DNA of 41,941 nt from IMG/VR virus record IMGVR_UViG_3300046453_000132, positions 1 through 41,941 of that record; one strand, 5' to 3'. Under the pieces are notes generated by a model. That model did not search any database and was not told the origin of the DNA. It saw only the letters and a list, made by a program, of their open reading frames with translations. Below, in pieces: positions 6,528 through 14,378 of this stretch. How positions within the stretch are numbered: position 1 is the first letter of the stretch; every line of letters starts with the position of its first letter. The DNA comes from a virus. Both the position numbers and the translations under genes were made by a program.

Positions 6528-9172
6528 ATGATCCGCTCCGCGCTGGCTGGTTGGGCAAAAACCCAGCACTTCACGCTGTGCCCGGTGGGCGAGTTGACGT
6601 TGTCGTACTTGAGGAACTTGCGGGAGTGAGAGTTGCGCAGCAGTTTGCGCAGGAAGTCGCCGTCCGGCGGCACGAGTCCGGCATGCCGGGCGCGCGCTTC
6701 AAACTCTGTCAGGCGGATCGCAATCTTCTGATCAGGCTTGCGGTGCTGGTTGAGCGACTTGCCGTTGGCATGGTCCTCCGGCCCCTCGCGATCGAGCAGA
6801 TGGTCGACCTGATCCCAGAACTTGGCGACCATGGGGTGGTCGCCGCCGCAGGCCATCTGCCTGTCCAGCGCCATCGCATCGACCTGCGCCAGTGTTTCGG
6901 CCAGCCATTCCGGCCGCATGCCTGGGAACATGTTGGGGAGCGCTTCCACGGCCGCTGAGAGCTGGCTGTGGTTGAGAATGACGCGGTCGTTTATGAGCCC
7001 GTCGACGCGCTTGCCCATCTCTTCAACATGATGGTCGAAACGCTCGAAGAAGAAGGGGAGGTATTTCGCCTCGTTACGAACGACATGGACGATCGTCCCG
7101 GAGACCCGATCAATCGGCCAGCGCTTGATCCTGGTAGCGGCCTCGCGGGCCGTGTCGGAAAAGCGGGACTTGTCGATGTCCATCGACATGAGACGCTCGA
7201 GCACAGCGGGGATCGCGTCGATCCGCTCATTCTGCATGAGATAGATCGAGCCGTGGAACGGCGGTTCCGACGTTTCGAAACCGCTGGTCTTGCGGGCGGT
7301 GCCGCGCGGGTTGCGACCGTTGAAGAGGATGAGCAGGTCGTTGTAATCGTACTGGCGCTGGCCAGTGCGCTTGTCGTCGCTGCGGTTGCCCTCGATCAGG
7401 CCGACCGGAAGGTTGGCGACCTTCATCATGATGCGGCCGAGGAAAGCGGCAGACCCCTTGTTCGGGTCGTAGCCTTCGTGGTTCGAGCGGCCGAGTATCT
7501 TCCAGAGGAACTCGATCAGGGTGGTCTTGCCCGAGCCCGGCAGTCCGGTAATTTCGAGGAATCCGAGCGAGCCGTCGCGGCTGCGGATCTGAACCGCGAA
7601 AAGCGACATGGTGAAGAACGCCAGCGCCACCATGCCCTTGGCGCCATAGGCAGTCCAAATGTCCGGCAACCAGTCGAGGTCGAGCTGGTCGGCGTCGTAC
7701 TGGATGGTGAGCATCCGCTCATCGCTGCAGAGCTTGACGGCCTGTTTGCCGAAATCGAAGTACTTCTCGCTGTTGACTTGGATCACGCGGCCGTCGCGCA
7801 CGCCCAGGTCCCCGAACAACCATGCGCGGTGATCCGGCGAGTAACCGGTAGCGAGGATGGGGGTGACCTTCTTGAGCTGGCGAAGCTGCCCGCGCTTGAT
7901 GCGATCGAGCTGTTCCTGCGTGCCGCTCCACATCCCGGTAAAGGCCAGCAGCCGGGTTCCGAATTCGCCGGACTTGGCGAGCGCATTGTTCGAAAACCGG
8001 GCCTTTACAGTCGGCTGACCTTCCGGAAAATCGACCTGCAGGAAGAAGTTCGTTTCATCGATAACGTCGTCGCGTTCGACGTAGAGGATCTTGAACGCGC
8101 AGTTGGAAATCTCATCGACTAGGAGATTGCGTTCGTCCTCATCGTTGTAGGTGACCTTGCACCACCACAGACGGTTGCCGTGCCGGAAGTCGAACGAGGC
8201 GAGCTTGCGCCGCTCGTAGAGCATCTGCGCTTTTTTGAAGGGCGTCTCTGCGATCGTGACCGCGCCGTTCCACAGGTAGGTTTCGAGCGCCTTTGCGCCC
8301 AGCGGAGCGCCCTCGGCATCCCCGCGCCAGTCCTGGTGGTCGATGAGAAGGTCGTTCCAGTCCTTTGATGTGCCCTCGCCGTCAGGGCGGACCTGCGCGG
8401 CCGTAGCGTCCCAGCCTTGCTCTTTGGCCTGCTTGACGAACCGCCGTGCCCATTTGACACCGGCGGCGCCGGGATCGAAGGCGAAGACCAGGCGGGGGCG
8501 GGTAGGCCGCTTGATGCGCTGCAGCTCGCCGCGCAGAAGATCGAGGAAATGCTCGGGCCAGTAGTTGCAGGACATCCCCGAAACGGCGAGCAGCTTGGCG
8601 CCCTGGTGCAGCGCGGCGGCATTGAAGATGCCTTCCGTGATCCAGATGTCTTCCGCCTTGGCGAGATCTTCGAGCGTGATCTTCGGTGGGGTCCAGCAAT
8701 GGCCGCCCGGCTTTCCCCCCTTGGCAAAGTGGGCCTTCTTTTCGAAGCGCCCCGGCTTGTCGATGATCCGCTCCCAATACGTCTCGCCCACCCGAAAGCG
8801 CACGGTGGCGCTTGTGTGGCGGGTCTTCGGGTCGCGGTAGAGTTCCTGCGTATAGGAACCACGGATCAGCTGCAGGTCGAGCCCGCGCTCATTCAGGAGG
8901 TAGGCATCCGCCGATGCATGGGGGTTCTCGTCGGTGACCGGGTGCCGCTTCGACCAGTCTTCGAACAGGTCGGGCAGGAGGTTGCGGACGGTGTCTTCCC
9001 ACCCGCATTTCTCTTGCCGGCCGCACCGAACGACCTTCGGCTCGTTTGCCGAGCAGAACAATTCGCGCTGGCCACACTGAGGGCACTTGCCCTCCTGCAT
9101 CCAGCTGCCTTGCGGTTTCTTAAACGCGAATTGGGCCGTGAGGCCCTTTATGATTTCGTCCTGCAGGTTCAC
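6524..9172 (-). CDS. Bifunctional DNA primase-helicase
   Basis: About 882 residues. The N-terminus has a zinc ribbon (CPQCGQ at about 30-35, then a second pair ending in CGW near 60) as in CHC2-type primases. Next comes a TOPRIM-like region at about 180-280 (WITEGIFNAAALHQGA, VFAFDPGAAGVKW). The C-terminal half has a Walker A loop GLPGSGKTT near residue 545 and downstream ATPase segments. The GTG start at 9172 overlaps the upstream stop (GTGA). Longer in-frame starts lie in the upstream gene and lack similarity. It should unwind and prime phage DNA at a theta-type origin. P2 instead uses a rolling-circle initiator (gpA), which I do not find here. Confidence 0.85.
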   Translation of the reverse strand: MNLQDEIIKGLTAQFAFKKPQGSWMQEGKCPQCGQRELFCSANEPKVVRCGRQEKCGWEDTVRNLLPDLFEDWSKRHPVTDENPHASADAYLLNERGLDLQLIRGSYTQELYRDPKTRHTSATVRFRVGETYWERIIDKPGRFEKKAHFAKGGKPGGHCWTPPKITLEDLAKAEDIWITEGIFNAAALHQGAKLLAVSGMSCNYWPEHFLDLLRGELQRIKRPTRPRLVFAFDPGAAGVKWARRFVKQAKEQGWDATAAQVRPDGEGTSKDWNDLLIDHQDWRGDAEGAPLGAKALETYLWNGAVTIAETPFKKAQMLYERRKLASFDFRHGNRLWWCKVTYNDEDERNLLVDEISNCAFKILYVERDDVIDETNFFLQVDFPEGQPTVKARFSNNALAKSGEFGTRLLAFTGMWSGTQEQLDRIKRGQLRQLKKVTPILATGYSPDHRAWLFGDLGVRDGRVIQVNSEKYFDFGKQAVKLCSDERMLTIQYDADQLDLDWLPDIWTAYGAKGMVALAFFTMSLFAVQIRSRDGSLGFLEITGLPGSGKTTLIEFLWKILGRSNHEGYDPNKGSAAFLGRIMMKVANLPVGLIEGNRSDDKRTGQRQYDYNDLLILFNGRNPRGTARKTSGFETSEPPFHGSIYLMQNERIDAIPAVLERLMSMDIDKSRFSDTAREAATRIKRWPIDRVSGTIVHVVRNEAKYLPFFFERFDHHVEEMGKRVDGLINDRVILNHSQLSAAVEALPNMFPGMRPEWLAETLAQVDAMALDRQMACGGDHPMVAKFWDQVDHLLDREGPEDHANGKSLNQHRKPDQKIAIRLTEFEARARHAGLVPPDGDFLRKLLRNSHSRKFLKYDNVNSPTGHSVKCWVFAQPASAERII

Positions 9173-9414
9173 TGGCCGGCGTCTCCGCCAGCAGCGCAAG
9201 ATCCCAAGACGGAACGCGCAGCGCCGCACAGCCCCGCGCAAGTTTCGCTTACGGCCTTGGCGTCGTCCCTATCGGCTTTTGAAAGCACGTCGCTGCTTGC
9301 CCAGGCCAAGAGCTTGGCGCTGTCCTTCAGTGCTGCCGCAGCCTGCGCGAGCAGCGTCTCCAGCTCGGCGATGCGCTGGCCTTGTGTCCGCTTGTGACTC
9401 CAGATGTTAGGCAA
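9169..9414 (-). CDS. Hypothetical small coiled protein
   Basis: The protein is short and mostly helical (RIAELETLLAQAAAALKDSA), ending in a Cys/Gly/Ala-rich tail. The start is uncertain: a TTG at 9414 follows GAGGGGG by about six nt, while an upstream TTG at 9447 has no visible ribosome site. There is an in-frame stop just beyond 9447. It overlaps the primase-helicase start by 4 nt. No family is recognised. Confidence 0.5.
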   Translation of the reverse strand: MPNIWSHKRTQGQRIAELETLLAQAAAALKDSAKLLAWASSDVLSKADRDDAKAVSETCAGLCGAARSVLGSCAAGGDAGQ

Positions 9415-9479
9415 AGCTTCCCCCTCGGCCGCAGCGCGGCCGTTCAAAAATCATTGGTGGTGCGGTGGTTCGGCGGCCG

Positions 9480-9851
9480 TCAGGCCGAGGCGAACATGCT
9501 CATCTGATCATCGCCCGGCCCGTCGCGGCTAGGCGGCAGGACGTGCGGGATTTGGTCCGCCGGGCATTGCGGCAGGTTCAGATCCGGCCGATCAATGAGC
9601 CCCGGATTGAAGCTGTGCACGAACACGATCTCGGACATGAAGGTGTGCCCGCAGCCCGTGTTGGTGCAGTGCGCATGGAGGTGCTTGACCGTCGCCGTTA
9701 CCCGAGTGGAGCGCCGGATGAAGGCCGGCGCTTCGCACTTCGGGCAGGTGATCAGCGCGCTATCCTTGGAGAGCGCGCCCCCTGACCGAAGCCGGAATTC
9801 AAGCGGTGCATGGATCAACGGGCCCCCCCGCAGTATCCCCTCGCCACTCAT
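9480..9851 (-). CDS. ogr: Ogr/Delta-type zinc-finger late transcription activator
   Basis: The 123-residue protein carries Cys36, Cys39, Cys62 and Cys67, which is exactly the C-X2-C-X22-C-X4-C spacing of P2 Ogr and P4 Delta. The surrounding motif is also typical (CPKCEAPAFIRRSTRVT ... HCTNTGCGHTF). Ogr proteins activate late phage promoters by contacting RNA polymerase. P2 Ogr is about 72 residues and lies beside D. Here the protein has an extra 35 residues before the finger and a long proline-rich tail, and it sits in the early operon. It is coupled to the upstream regulator by ATGA. Confidence 0.88.
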   Translation of the reverse strand: MSGEGILRGGPLIHAPLEFRLRSGGALSKDSALITCPKCEAPAFIRRSTRVTATVKHLHAHCTNTGCGHTFMSEIVFVHSFNPGLIDRPDLNLPQCPADQIPHVLPPSRDGPGDDQMSMFASA

Positions 9852-10306
9852 TCTCGTCGATCCTCCGCTTCCTGCTGGTCCAGCGTGGCCAGACCGTCGG
9901 TCAGGCTTTCGATGGCTTCGTGAACTTCCTGCCGGGCACGGCGCCGGGCGCGCGGATCGCGCGAGCCGCTTGCGGTGATGAGCGCGGCGACTGCTTCCCC
10001 CGTTTCCTTGGCCGCTTTGCCAGCCAGGTCCGCCAGCGATTGGTCGCGTGCTTCGCGGATGGCCAGATCGATGCGCAGGCCATGGAGGCGATGGAACGGT
10101 GCATGATCGCCGCCGTACTCCATGAAGGCGCGATCGAGCCGCTCTGCGTCGATCAGGCGGATTTCGGTCTCACAGTCGGGATCGGACCAGTAACGCACCG
10201 CGCGCTCGGTGACGCCGCAGATGGCGGCGCAGCGATCCCATCCGATTCGCGCCGCGATTTCGGTGAGCGTGGCTTGATATGTAAGGGGTTCGCGGCGCTT
10301 CGTCAC
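9848..10306 (-). CDS. HTH regulator, second gene of the early operon
   Basis: The 152-residue protein has an N-terminal helix-turn-helix pattern (IAARIGWDRCAAICGVTERA then VRYWSDPDCE), reading like a phage CII-type or resolvase-like DNA reader. A helical basic tail follows (DPRARRRARQEVHEAIESL). The GTG start overlaps the Cro-like stop (GTGA) and its stop overlaps the Ogr start (ATGA). By position it could be a CII-like lysogeny switch or an early regulator. I cannot assign a named family with confidence. Confidence 0.65.
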   Translation of the reverse strand: MTKRREPLTYQATLTEIAARIGWDRCAAICGVTERAVRYWSDPDCETEIRLIDAERLDRAFMEYGGDHAPFHRLHGLRIDLAIREARDQSLADLAGKAAKETGEAVAALITASGSRDPRARRRARQEVHEAIESLTDGLATLDQQEAEDRRE

Positions 10307-10647
10307 AATGAGGCGCCCTTCATTCCCGTTGCACTATTGCAAGAGACGCGGCGTGAGCGGGCATCTACCCCGGCGCTGCGGACACCGGCGCGATGATCGA
10401 CGCCGGACCAGCGAGAGGGCGCCTCGGGCATATCGACAGGGTAAATATCGGGGCGAAGAATATGACGAGAAACGCCGGTGGCCGCTTCAATGGCCAACAC
10501 ATGCTCGGCGGGAACCCGCTTAGAGCTTTGAATCCATTTCCAGACGGCGGGCTGCCCGACACCGCAAATCCTAGCGAGCGCTGACTGCGACCCGGCCGCT
10601 TCGACGGCTGCGAGAAGGGCTTCGTATGGTGATGGGGTGTCGAGCAT
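10303..10647 (-). CDS. YdaS/Cro-type antirepressor-side regulator
   Basis: About 114 residues from ATG 10647. The N-terminal 65 residues match the YdaS/Cro HTH family: AAGSQSALARICGVGQPAVW, then KWIQSSKRVPAEHVLAIEAA and TGVSRHILRPDIYP. It is divergent from the CI-like gene across an AT-rich operator and is the first gene of the early operon, the classic place of Cro. It probably represses the CI promoter after induction. The C-terminal 45 residues are low-complexity and basic. I see no good ribosome site, so the mRNA may be leaderless. Confidence 0.8.
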   Translation of the reverse strand: MLDTPSPYEALLAAVEAAGSQSALARICGVGQPAVWKWIQSSKRVPAEHVLAIEAATGVSRHILRPDIYPVDMPEAPSRWSGVDHRAGVRSAGVDARSRRVSCNSATGMKGASL

Positions 10648-10655
10648 GTACGCAA

Positions 10656-10721
10656 CTATAGATACATCTATTCCTTTGGCAATAGACAAATCTAACTACC
10701 ATCCTATTCCTTTAGTTATAG
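10656..10721. promoter_or_regulatory. Divergent switch region with operator-like dyads
   Basis: This is an AT-rich stretch between the Cro-like and CI-like genes. An 18-bp element CTATTCCTTTNNNNATAG appears twice, at 10668-10685 and 10704-10721, 36 bp apart, each with CTAT/ATAG arms. Two further dyads overlap: ATAGAT-AC-ATCTAT (10658-10671) and TAGA-CAAA-TCTA (10683-10694). These are the likely CI/Cro operators. Individual -35/-10 boxes are ambiguous and I do not assign them. Confidence 0.6.
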
Positions 10722-10732
10722 GGTCCAGCCCG

Positions 10733-11395
10733 ATGACAATGGGTGATAGGATCCGAGATCGGCTTGAGGCCCTGGGCATGTCCCAGGCCGAACTTGCGCG
10801 CCGCGTCGGCATATCGCAGCCCAGCGTGAACCATCTGGTCAAACGCGGCGCAACGGGGTCTTCTCACCTGCACAAGATCGCGCGGGAGTTGGAAACTACA
10901 CCGGCATATCTGACGGGCGAGATCGATGATCCCTCAACAGGCGCTTTGCCTGCGCCGACGGCGGCAATGATCGCTGAGCAGCTGGGCCTTACGTTAATCC
11001 CGGAAATCGACCTTCACTTTGCTCTGGGTGGGGGGAGCTTCGTCGATGGTTACGTGACAGAAACGCTCGTGCCCTACCGCACGGATTGGCTGCACCGCAT
11101 TACCCGTGGTCTGCCCGACGATATTTTTCTGACGCAAGGTGATGGCGATTCCATGCTGCCCACGATCCTTGATGGCGACGATGTCATCGTGAATCGCGCA
11201 GAGCGGATGATAACCAAACAGGATAAGATCTGGGCCTTGGGTTATGGCGACTTGGTCGCAATCAAACGCGTACGTAAGATGGCGGATGGGACGTTTCGCC
11301 TATTGAGTGACAATAAGGAAATCCCACCGATCGAGGCCCTTGAAGATGAGCTTAGAATCATCGGGCGGGTGATCTGGATTGGCCGAAGGATGTAG
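10733..11395 (+). CDS. CI-like repressor: HTH_3 plus S24 peptidase-like domain
   Basis: The 220-residue protein has an N-terminal Cro/CI helix-turn-helix (LGMSQAELARRVGISQPSVN at about 14-33) and a C-terminal LexA/CI domain. GDSMLPTI carries the nucleophile Ser140 and VAIKRV the general base Lys178. It should keep the early operon off and may sense DNA damage through RecA. I find no Ala-Gly or Cys-Gly pair in the linker (about residues 62-115), the usual cleavage site, so self-cleavage is uncertain. ATG 10733 or ATG 10739 may be the start. Confidence 0.9.
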   Translation: MTMGDRIRDRLEALGMSQAELARRVGISQPSVNHLVKRGATGSSHLHKIARELETTPAYLTGEIDDPSTGALPAPTAAMIAEQLGLTLIPEIDLHFALGGGSFVDGYVTETLVPYRTDWLHRITRGLPDDIFLTQGDGDSMLPTILDGDDVIVNRAERMITKQDKIWALGYGDLVAIKRVRKMADGTFRLLSDNKEIPPIEALEDELRIIGRVIWIGRRM

Positions 11396-11413
11396 GTTTT
11401 GGCGTTGCCCCCC

Positions 11414-11809
11414 ATGTCGTTCGCCGTTGTCGGCGGCACTCACAAAAATACCGATGGCACGAGCCGCATGGACGAAATTTTCCGATGCGATCCCGGGGAG
11501 CTGGTCGATCTTGTGCCCGAGCCGGAGAACAAGTTCGATAGGCACGCTATCGCCGTCTTTTCCAGCCGCGCCGTCCAGATCGGCTACATCAGCGCTGAGC
11601 GTGCGCCGCGCCTGGGTAGTCTTCTTGGAAGCACCGAGGTCCATGCGGTCTTTCAACGGCCGACGTCGTTCGGCGCATGGATACGGCTCGCATTCGACGG
11701 GGAGGTGCCGGTGCTGTCCGAGGCGATGCTCGAGGAACACGAGCCGATTGACCAACCACGTCACAATGAGCCCGATTTCTATCCTGATGAGGTGTGGCCG
11801 GACGATTGA
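11414..11809 (+). CDS. HIRAN domain protein
   Basis: A 131-residue protein matching the HIRAN family: SFAVVGGTHKN, a D.IF..DPGELVDLVPEPEN block, FDRHAIAV, then QIGYIS. HIRAN domains bind DNA 3' ends or damaged DNA in HLTF and Rad5 and also occur alone in bacteria and phages. It starts 18 nt after the repressor stop, so it is probably expressed in the lysogen as cargo. The C-terminal 30 residues are acidic. Role in the phage unknown. Confidence 0.8.
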   Translation: MSFAVVGGTHKNTDGTSRMDEIFRCDPGELVDLVPEPENKFDRHAIAVFSSRAVQIGYISAERAPRLGSLLGSTEVHAVFQRPTSFGAWIRLAFDGEVPVLSEAMLEEHEPIDQPRHNEPDFYPDEVWPDD

Positions 11810-11841
11810 CGATAACCATCGGGCCGGGGGCGGCTCGATGC

Positions 11842-12489
11842 ATGAACAGGGGAAGTTCATTGCCGAAGAAGCCTAAGTCAAACGAAGTTGCCTGCCCGCG
11901 TTGCAAGGAGCCGATCGCGCTTGGGGCCGAAGTCTGCCCTCACTGTCGCACGGAGTTCTCGCCGGAGGAGGTAGCGACGCGTAAGAAACAGCACCGGCAG
12001 AATTGGCTCGGCGGCTGCGCAGTGCTGATCGCACTGGCCGCGATCGTCAGCTACTGTTCGGGCCGCTCCGATGACACTGCTCAGCATGATGTTCCCAAAC
12101 CTGCAGCAACCGTGCAGTCGGCGTCAGATGATGCACCTGTGCCGGGACAGGTCGACGCTGAGGAGCCTGTTAACACCCTCACCGGCCCGCAGGCCAATGC
12201 CGCAAGGTCGGCCCAGCAATACCTCGACATGTCGGGGTTTTCGCGATTGGGTCTCATAGACCAGCTGTCGTCTGAAGCTGGCAACGGTTACGAGAAGGCC
12301 GACGCGACTGCAGCGGTGGATAGCCTTAACGTCGATTGGAACGAGCAGGCAGCTCGATCGGCAAAGCAGTACCTCGATATGTCCGGCTTCTCCTGCAAGG
12401 GCCTTATCGAGCAGTTGTCATCCGACGCGGGGAACCAGTACACGAAAGCACAGGCGGCTTACGGCGCACAGCAGGCGGGTGCTTGCTGA
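11842..12489 (+). CDS. Zinc-ribbon/TM protein with two Ltp repeats, candidate superinfection exclusion
   Basis: About 215 residues. The N-terminus is a zinc ribbon (CPRCKEPI ... CPHCRTEF). A transmembrane helix follows (GGCAVLIALAAIVSYCSG), then a polar linker. The end holds two tandem repeats of about 47 residues: ARSAQQYLDMSGFSRLGLID with QLSSEAGNGY, and ARSAKQYLDMSGFSCKGLIE with QLSSDAGNQY. The repeats match the Ltp family. Streptococcal phage TP-J34 Ltp is a lipoprotein whose repeats block DNA injection by superinfecting phages. Here a membrane helix replaces the lipid anchor. The start is uncertain: ATG 11842, or TTG 11860 after AGGGGAAG. Confidence 0.75.
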   Translation: MNRGSSLPKKPKSNEVACPRCKEPIALGAEVCPHCRTEFSPEEVATRKKQHRQNWLGGCAVLIALAAIVSYCSGRSDDTAQHDVPKPAATVQSASDDAPVPGQVDAEEPVNTLTGPQANAARSAQQYLDMSGFSRLGLIDQLSSEAGNGYEKADATAAVDSLNVDWNEQAARSAKQYLDMSGFSCKGLIEQLSSDAGNQYTKAQAAYGAQQAGAC

Positions 12490-12541
12490 GCGCATCATAG
12501 GCCCGTGTCGTATCGCGATGACCTGATAAGTTGGAGAATTT

Positions 12542-13354
12542 ATGAACGTAGCCCGGGAGATACATTTTGCATTATTAAAGTTGATGGAGGGCGAAGAGCT
12601 TCACAGCATAGCTAGTTCTTGGTGTAAATTGTTTTCAGTAGAGCAAGAGTCTACGGAATATTATCTGATGCTCTCGGCAATGATGGCAAAATTTGATAGC
12701 CTTCAAAAGCAAATTAATATTTCGTGCGTTGATGATGTGGAGCGTCGCCTATATTGCGGAGCGGCTGATCGTCTATTGCCATTTGTCAGGCCAAGTAGCG
12801 CTAATGGCCTTCAAGTAATGTCACTTCGAGGCGCTCAATCTGATATTGATCTAATTTACTTGAGCGGAAGAGTACTAGAGGAATACTTAATTCCCGAAAT
12901 AAGTAAGGTTACGATAGATGCCCTTATAGACGAAATAAATGGGCTATTAGCTTCGGTACACGCGTGTGAACCGCCGCTGAGCGCGCGGCTTAGGGAACTG
13001 ATGGAGTCCAGCCTTCGCTCTGCGTTGTTCGCATTGCAGTCTTATGACGTTCTGGGCTTGGACGGCTTTAATCGCGTTTTCGGAACCGTTATTTTCGGGG
13101 TCATGCGCGCAAGCGAGACTGCAGGCAAGCAATCACCCGGTCAGTTGACACTGCTCAAGAAGTTCATGCAGACGTTTAAGAAAATTGGCGTCGTTATCGC
13201 GCTCGCACATGCAGCAGTCGGCGGGGCGGCCGAGATGATAGAAAGTGGTGGTAAAATAGTCGATTTTCTAACCGGCCCGCAGGAAGAAGGAGATCCTAAT
13301 TTTTCTAACGGAGATGGCGGGATTTCGAAATCTGAAGGTAACGATATAGTTTGA
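12542..13354 (+). CDS. AT-rich cargo gene of unknown function, 270 aa
   Basis: The ATG at 12542 follows GGAGAATTT. Base and codon use are clearly more AT-rich than in neighbouring genes (AAT, ATA, TTA codons), a sign of separate acquisition. The product is helical. Near the C-terminus lies a hydrophobic or amphipathic stretch after a Lys-rich helix (KKIGVVIALAHAAVGGAAEM, about residues 216-235), which may touch membranes. The tail is Gly/Asn/acidic. I recognise no family. It is in line with the repressor genes and ends just before convergent D, a typical place for lysogenic-conversion or defence genes. Confidence 0.75.
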   Translation: MNVAREIHFALLKLMEGEELHSIASSWCKLFSVEQESTEYYLMLSAMMAKFDSLQKQINISCVDDVERRLYCGAADRLLPFVRPSSANGLQVMSLRGAQSDIDLIYLSGRVLEEYLIPEISKVTIDALIDEINGLLASVHACEPPLSARLRELMESSLRSALFALQSYDVLGLDGFNRVFGTVIFGVMRASETAGKQSPGQLTLLKKFMQTFKKIGVVIALAHAAVGGAAEMIESGGKIVDFLTGPQEEGDPNFSNGDGGISKSEGNDIV

Positions 13355-13382
13355 AAGAAACTTTTCATATTTCCGAAGTAGA

Positions 13383-14378
13383 TTAAGAGCTCTCTAGCGC
13401 AATCGTCTGCTTGATGCCCGATTTACCCATACCCGTCTCGACCGACGCCACCAACCATTGAATGGCGTCGATCTTAGCGTTCCACCCGGAAAGGGTCACC
13501 CGCGCGTTAGGCTGCAGGCGGGTGTCGGCAATCGCCAAGTCATATGTAAACGTAAAGCTGCCACGCTGGCGCTTCGATGCCTCTGCCTCGGCAGCTTGCT
13601 TGGCATCTGCTTCGCTCGCATAGGTGCGCTTCAGCCGCTTCGTCTTGCTGCCGCCGGTCGAAAACTTCTTCTTCTTGCCGCTGCCCTGGTCGTGCCAGGA
13701 TGCTTCCGCGCCGTCATATTCCTCACGCTGGGCGCGGTTGAAGCGCCAAGTCCAGCCGTCCCGCTTGACCAGCGTGACGGAAGGCAGGCTTTTGCCGCTA
13801 GCTGTCGTAGTGCTCCCAATTGGCATGAAAACGATCCTGCGATCCTTCCACGTCGCAACAGCGTCGTAGCGGCTCCCGAGGTGCTTCACGAACAGCATAT
13901 CGCTTTTGCCATGCTGATCGATTGCAGTGATAGTCTTGCCGGCGAGGTCTGGATGGACCTGGGCGGTCACGTCGTTGCGCGCCGCGATCTGCTCCAGCAC
14001 GGCGCCCACCGTCGTGTCCTTCCACACCTGTGTGCGGCGCTTGCGATAATTTCCGTTGAGGTCGGCTGAGCGGGCTGTGATGCGTATCTGATCAGGAGGC
14101 CCGGTAGGCTCCGCTTCATCAACAGTAAAACGGCCCTTGTCGACGAGGCCGACCGGGACGTCTGGGCCCGATGTCCAGCCCAGCGCGAGCGCTATGACCT
14201 TTCCCGGCTCGGGAATTTCGAGTTTACCGTCCGCGTTTTGCAGCGTGAGTGATAGCTCATCCGCTGCGCCCCCGCGCTTTTCCGACAAAGTCAGGTCCAC
14301 GAAACGTGGGTTGATCTTGTCAGCAAGATCAACGCCGTCGAGCGTGAGGCGCAAGCCGGCGATATTCGCACCTGACAT
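13383..14378 (-). CDS. D: Late control protein D, tail hub (P2 gpD family)
   Basis: The 331-residue protein has the gpD pattern: N-terminal beta-rich hub part (LRLTLDGVDLADKINPRFVD, LTLSEKRGG) and a LysM-like/GpD central part. P2 gpD is about 387 residues. It forms the baseplate hub connecting tube and spike. It is the last gene of the late operon, as in P2, sharing a base with the stop of U (TGATG). It converges with the cargo gene, with only 28 bp between the stops and no obvious strong terminator. Confidence 0.88.
   Translation of the reverse strand: MSGANIAGLRLTLDGVDLADKINPRFVDLTLSEKRGGAADELSLTLQNADGKLEIPEPGKVIALALGWTSGPDVPVGLVDKGRFTVDEAEPTGPPDQIRITARSADLNGNYRKRRTQVWKDTTVGAVLEQIAARNDVTAQVHPDLAGKTITAIDQHGKSDMLFVKHLGSRYDAVATWKDRRIVFMPIGSTTTASGKSLPSVTLVKRDGWTWRFNRAQREEYDGAEASWHDQGSGKKKKFSTGGSKTKRLKRTYASEADAKQAAEAEASKRQRGSFTFTYDLAIADTRLQPNARVTLSGWNAKIDAIQWLVASVETGMGKSGIKQTIALESS

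Noticed and set aside
6968-9397. Long plus-strand frames (6968-8122 and 8417-9397)
   Set aside because: Antisense to the primase-helicase, which has zinc, TOPRIM and Walker signatures.
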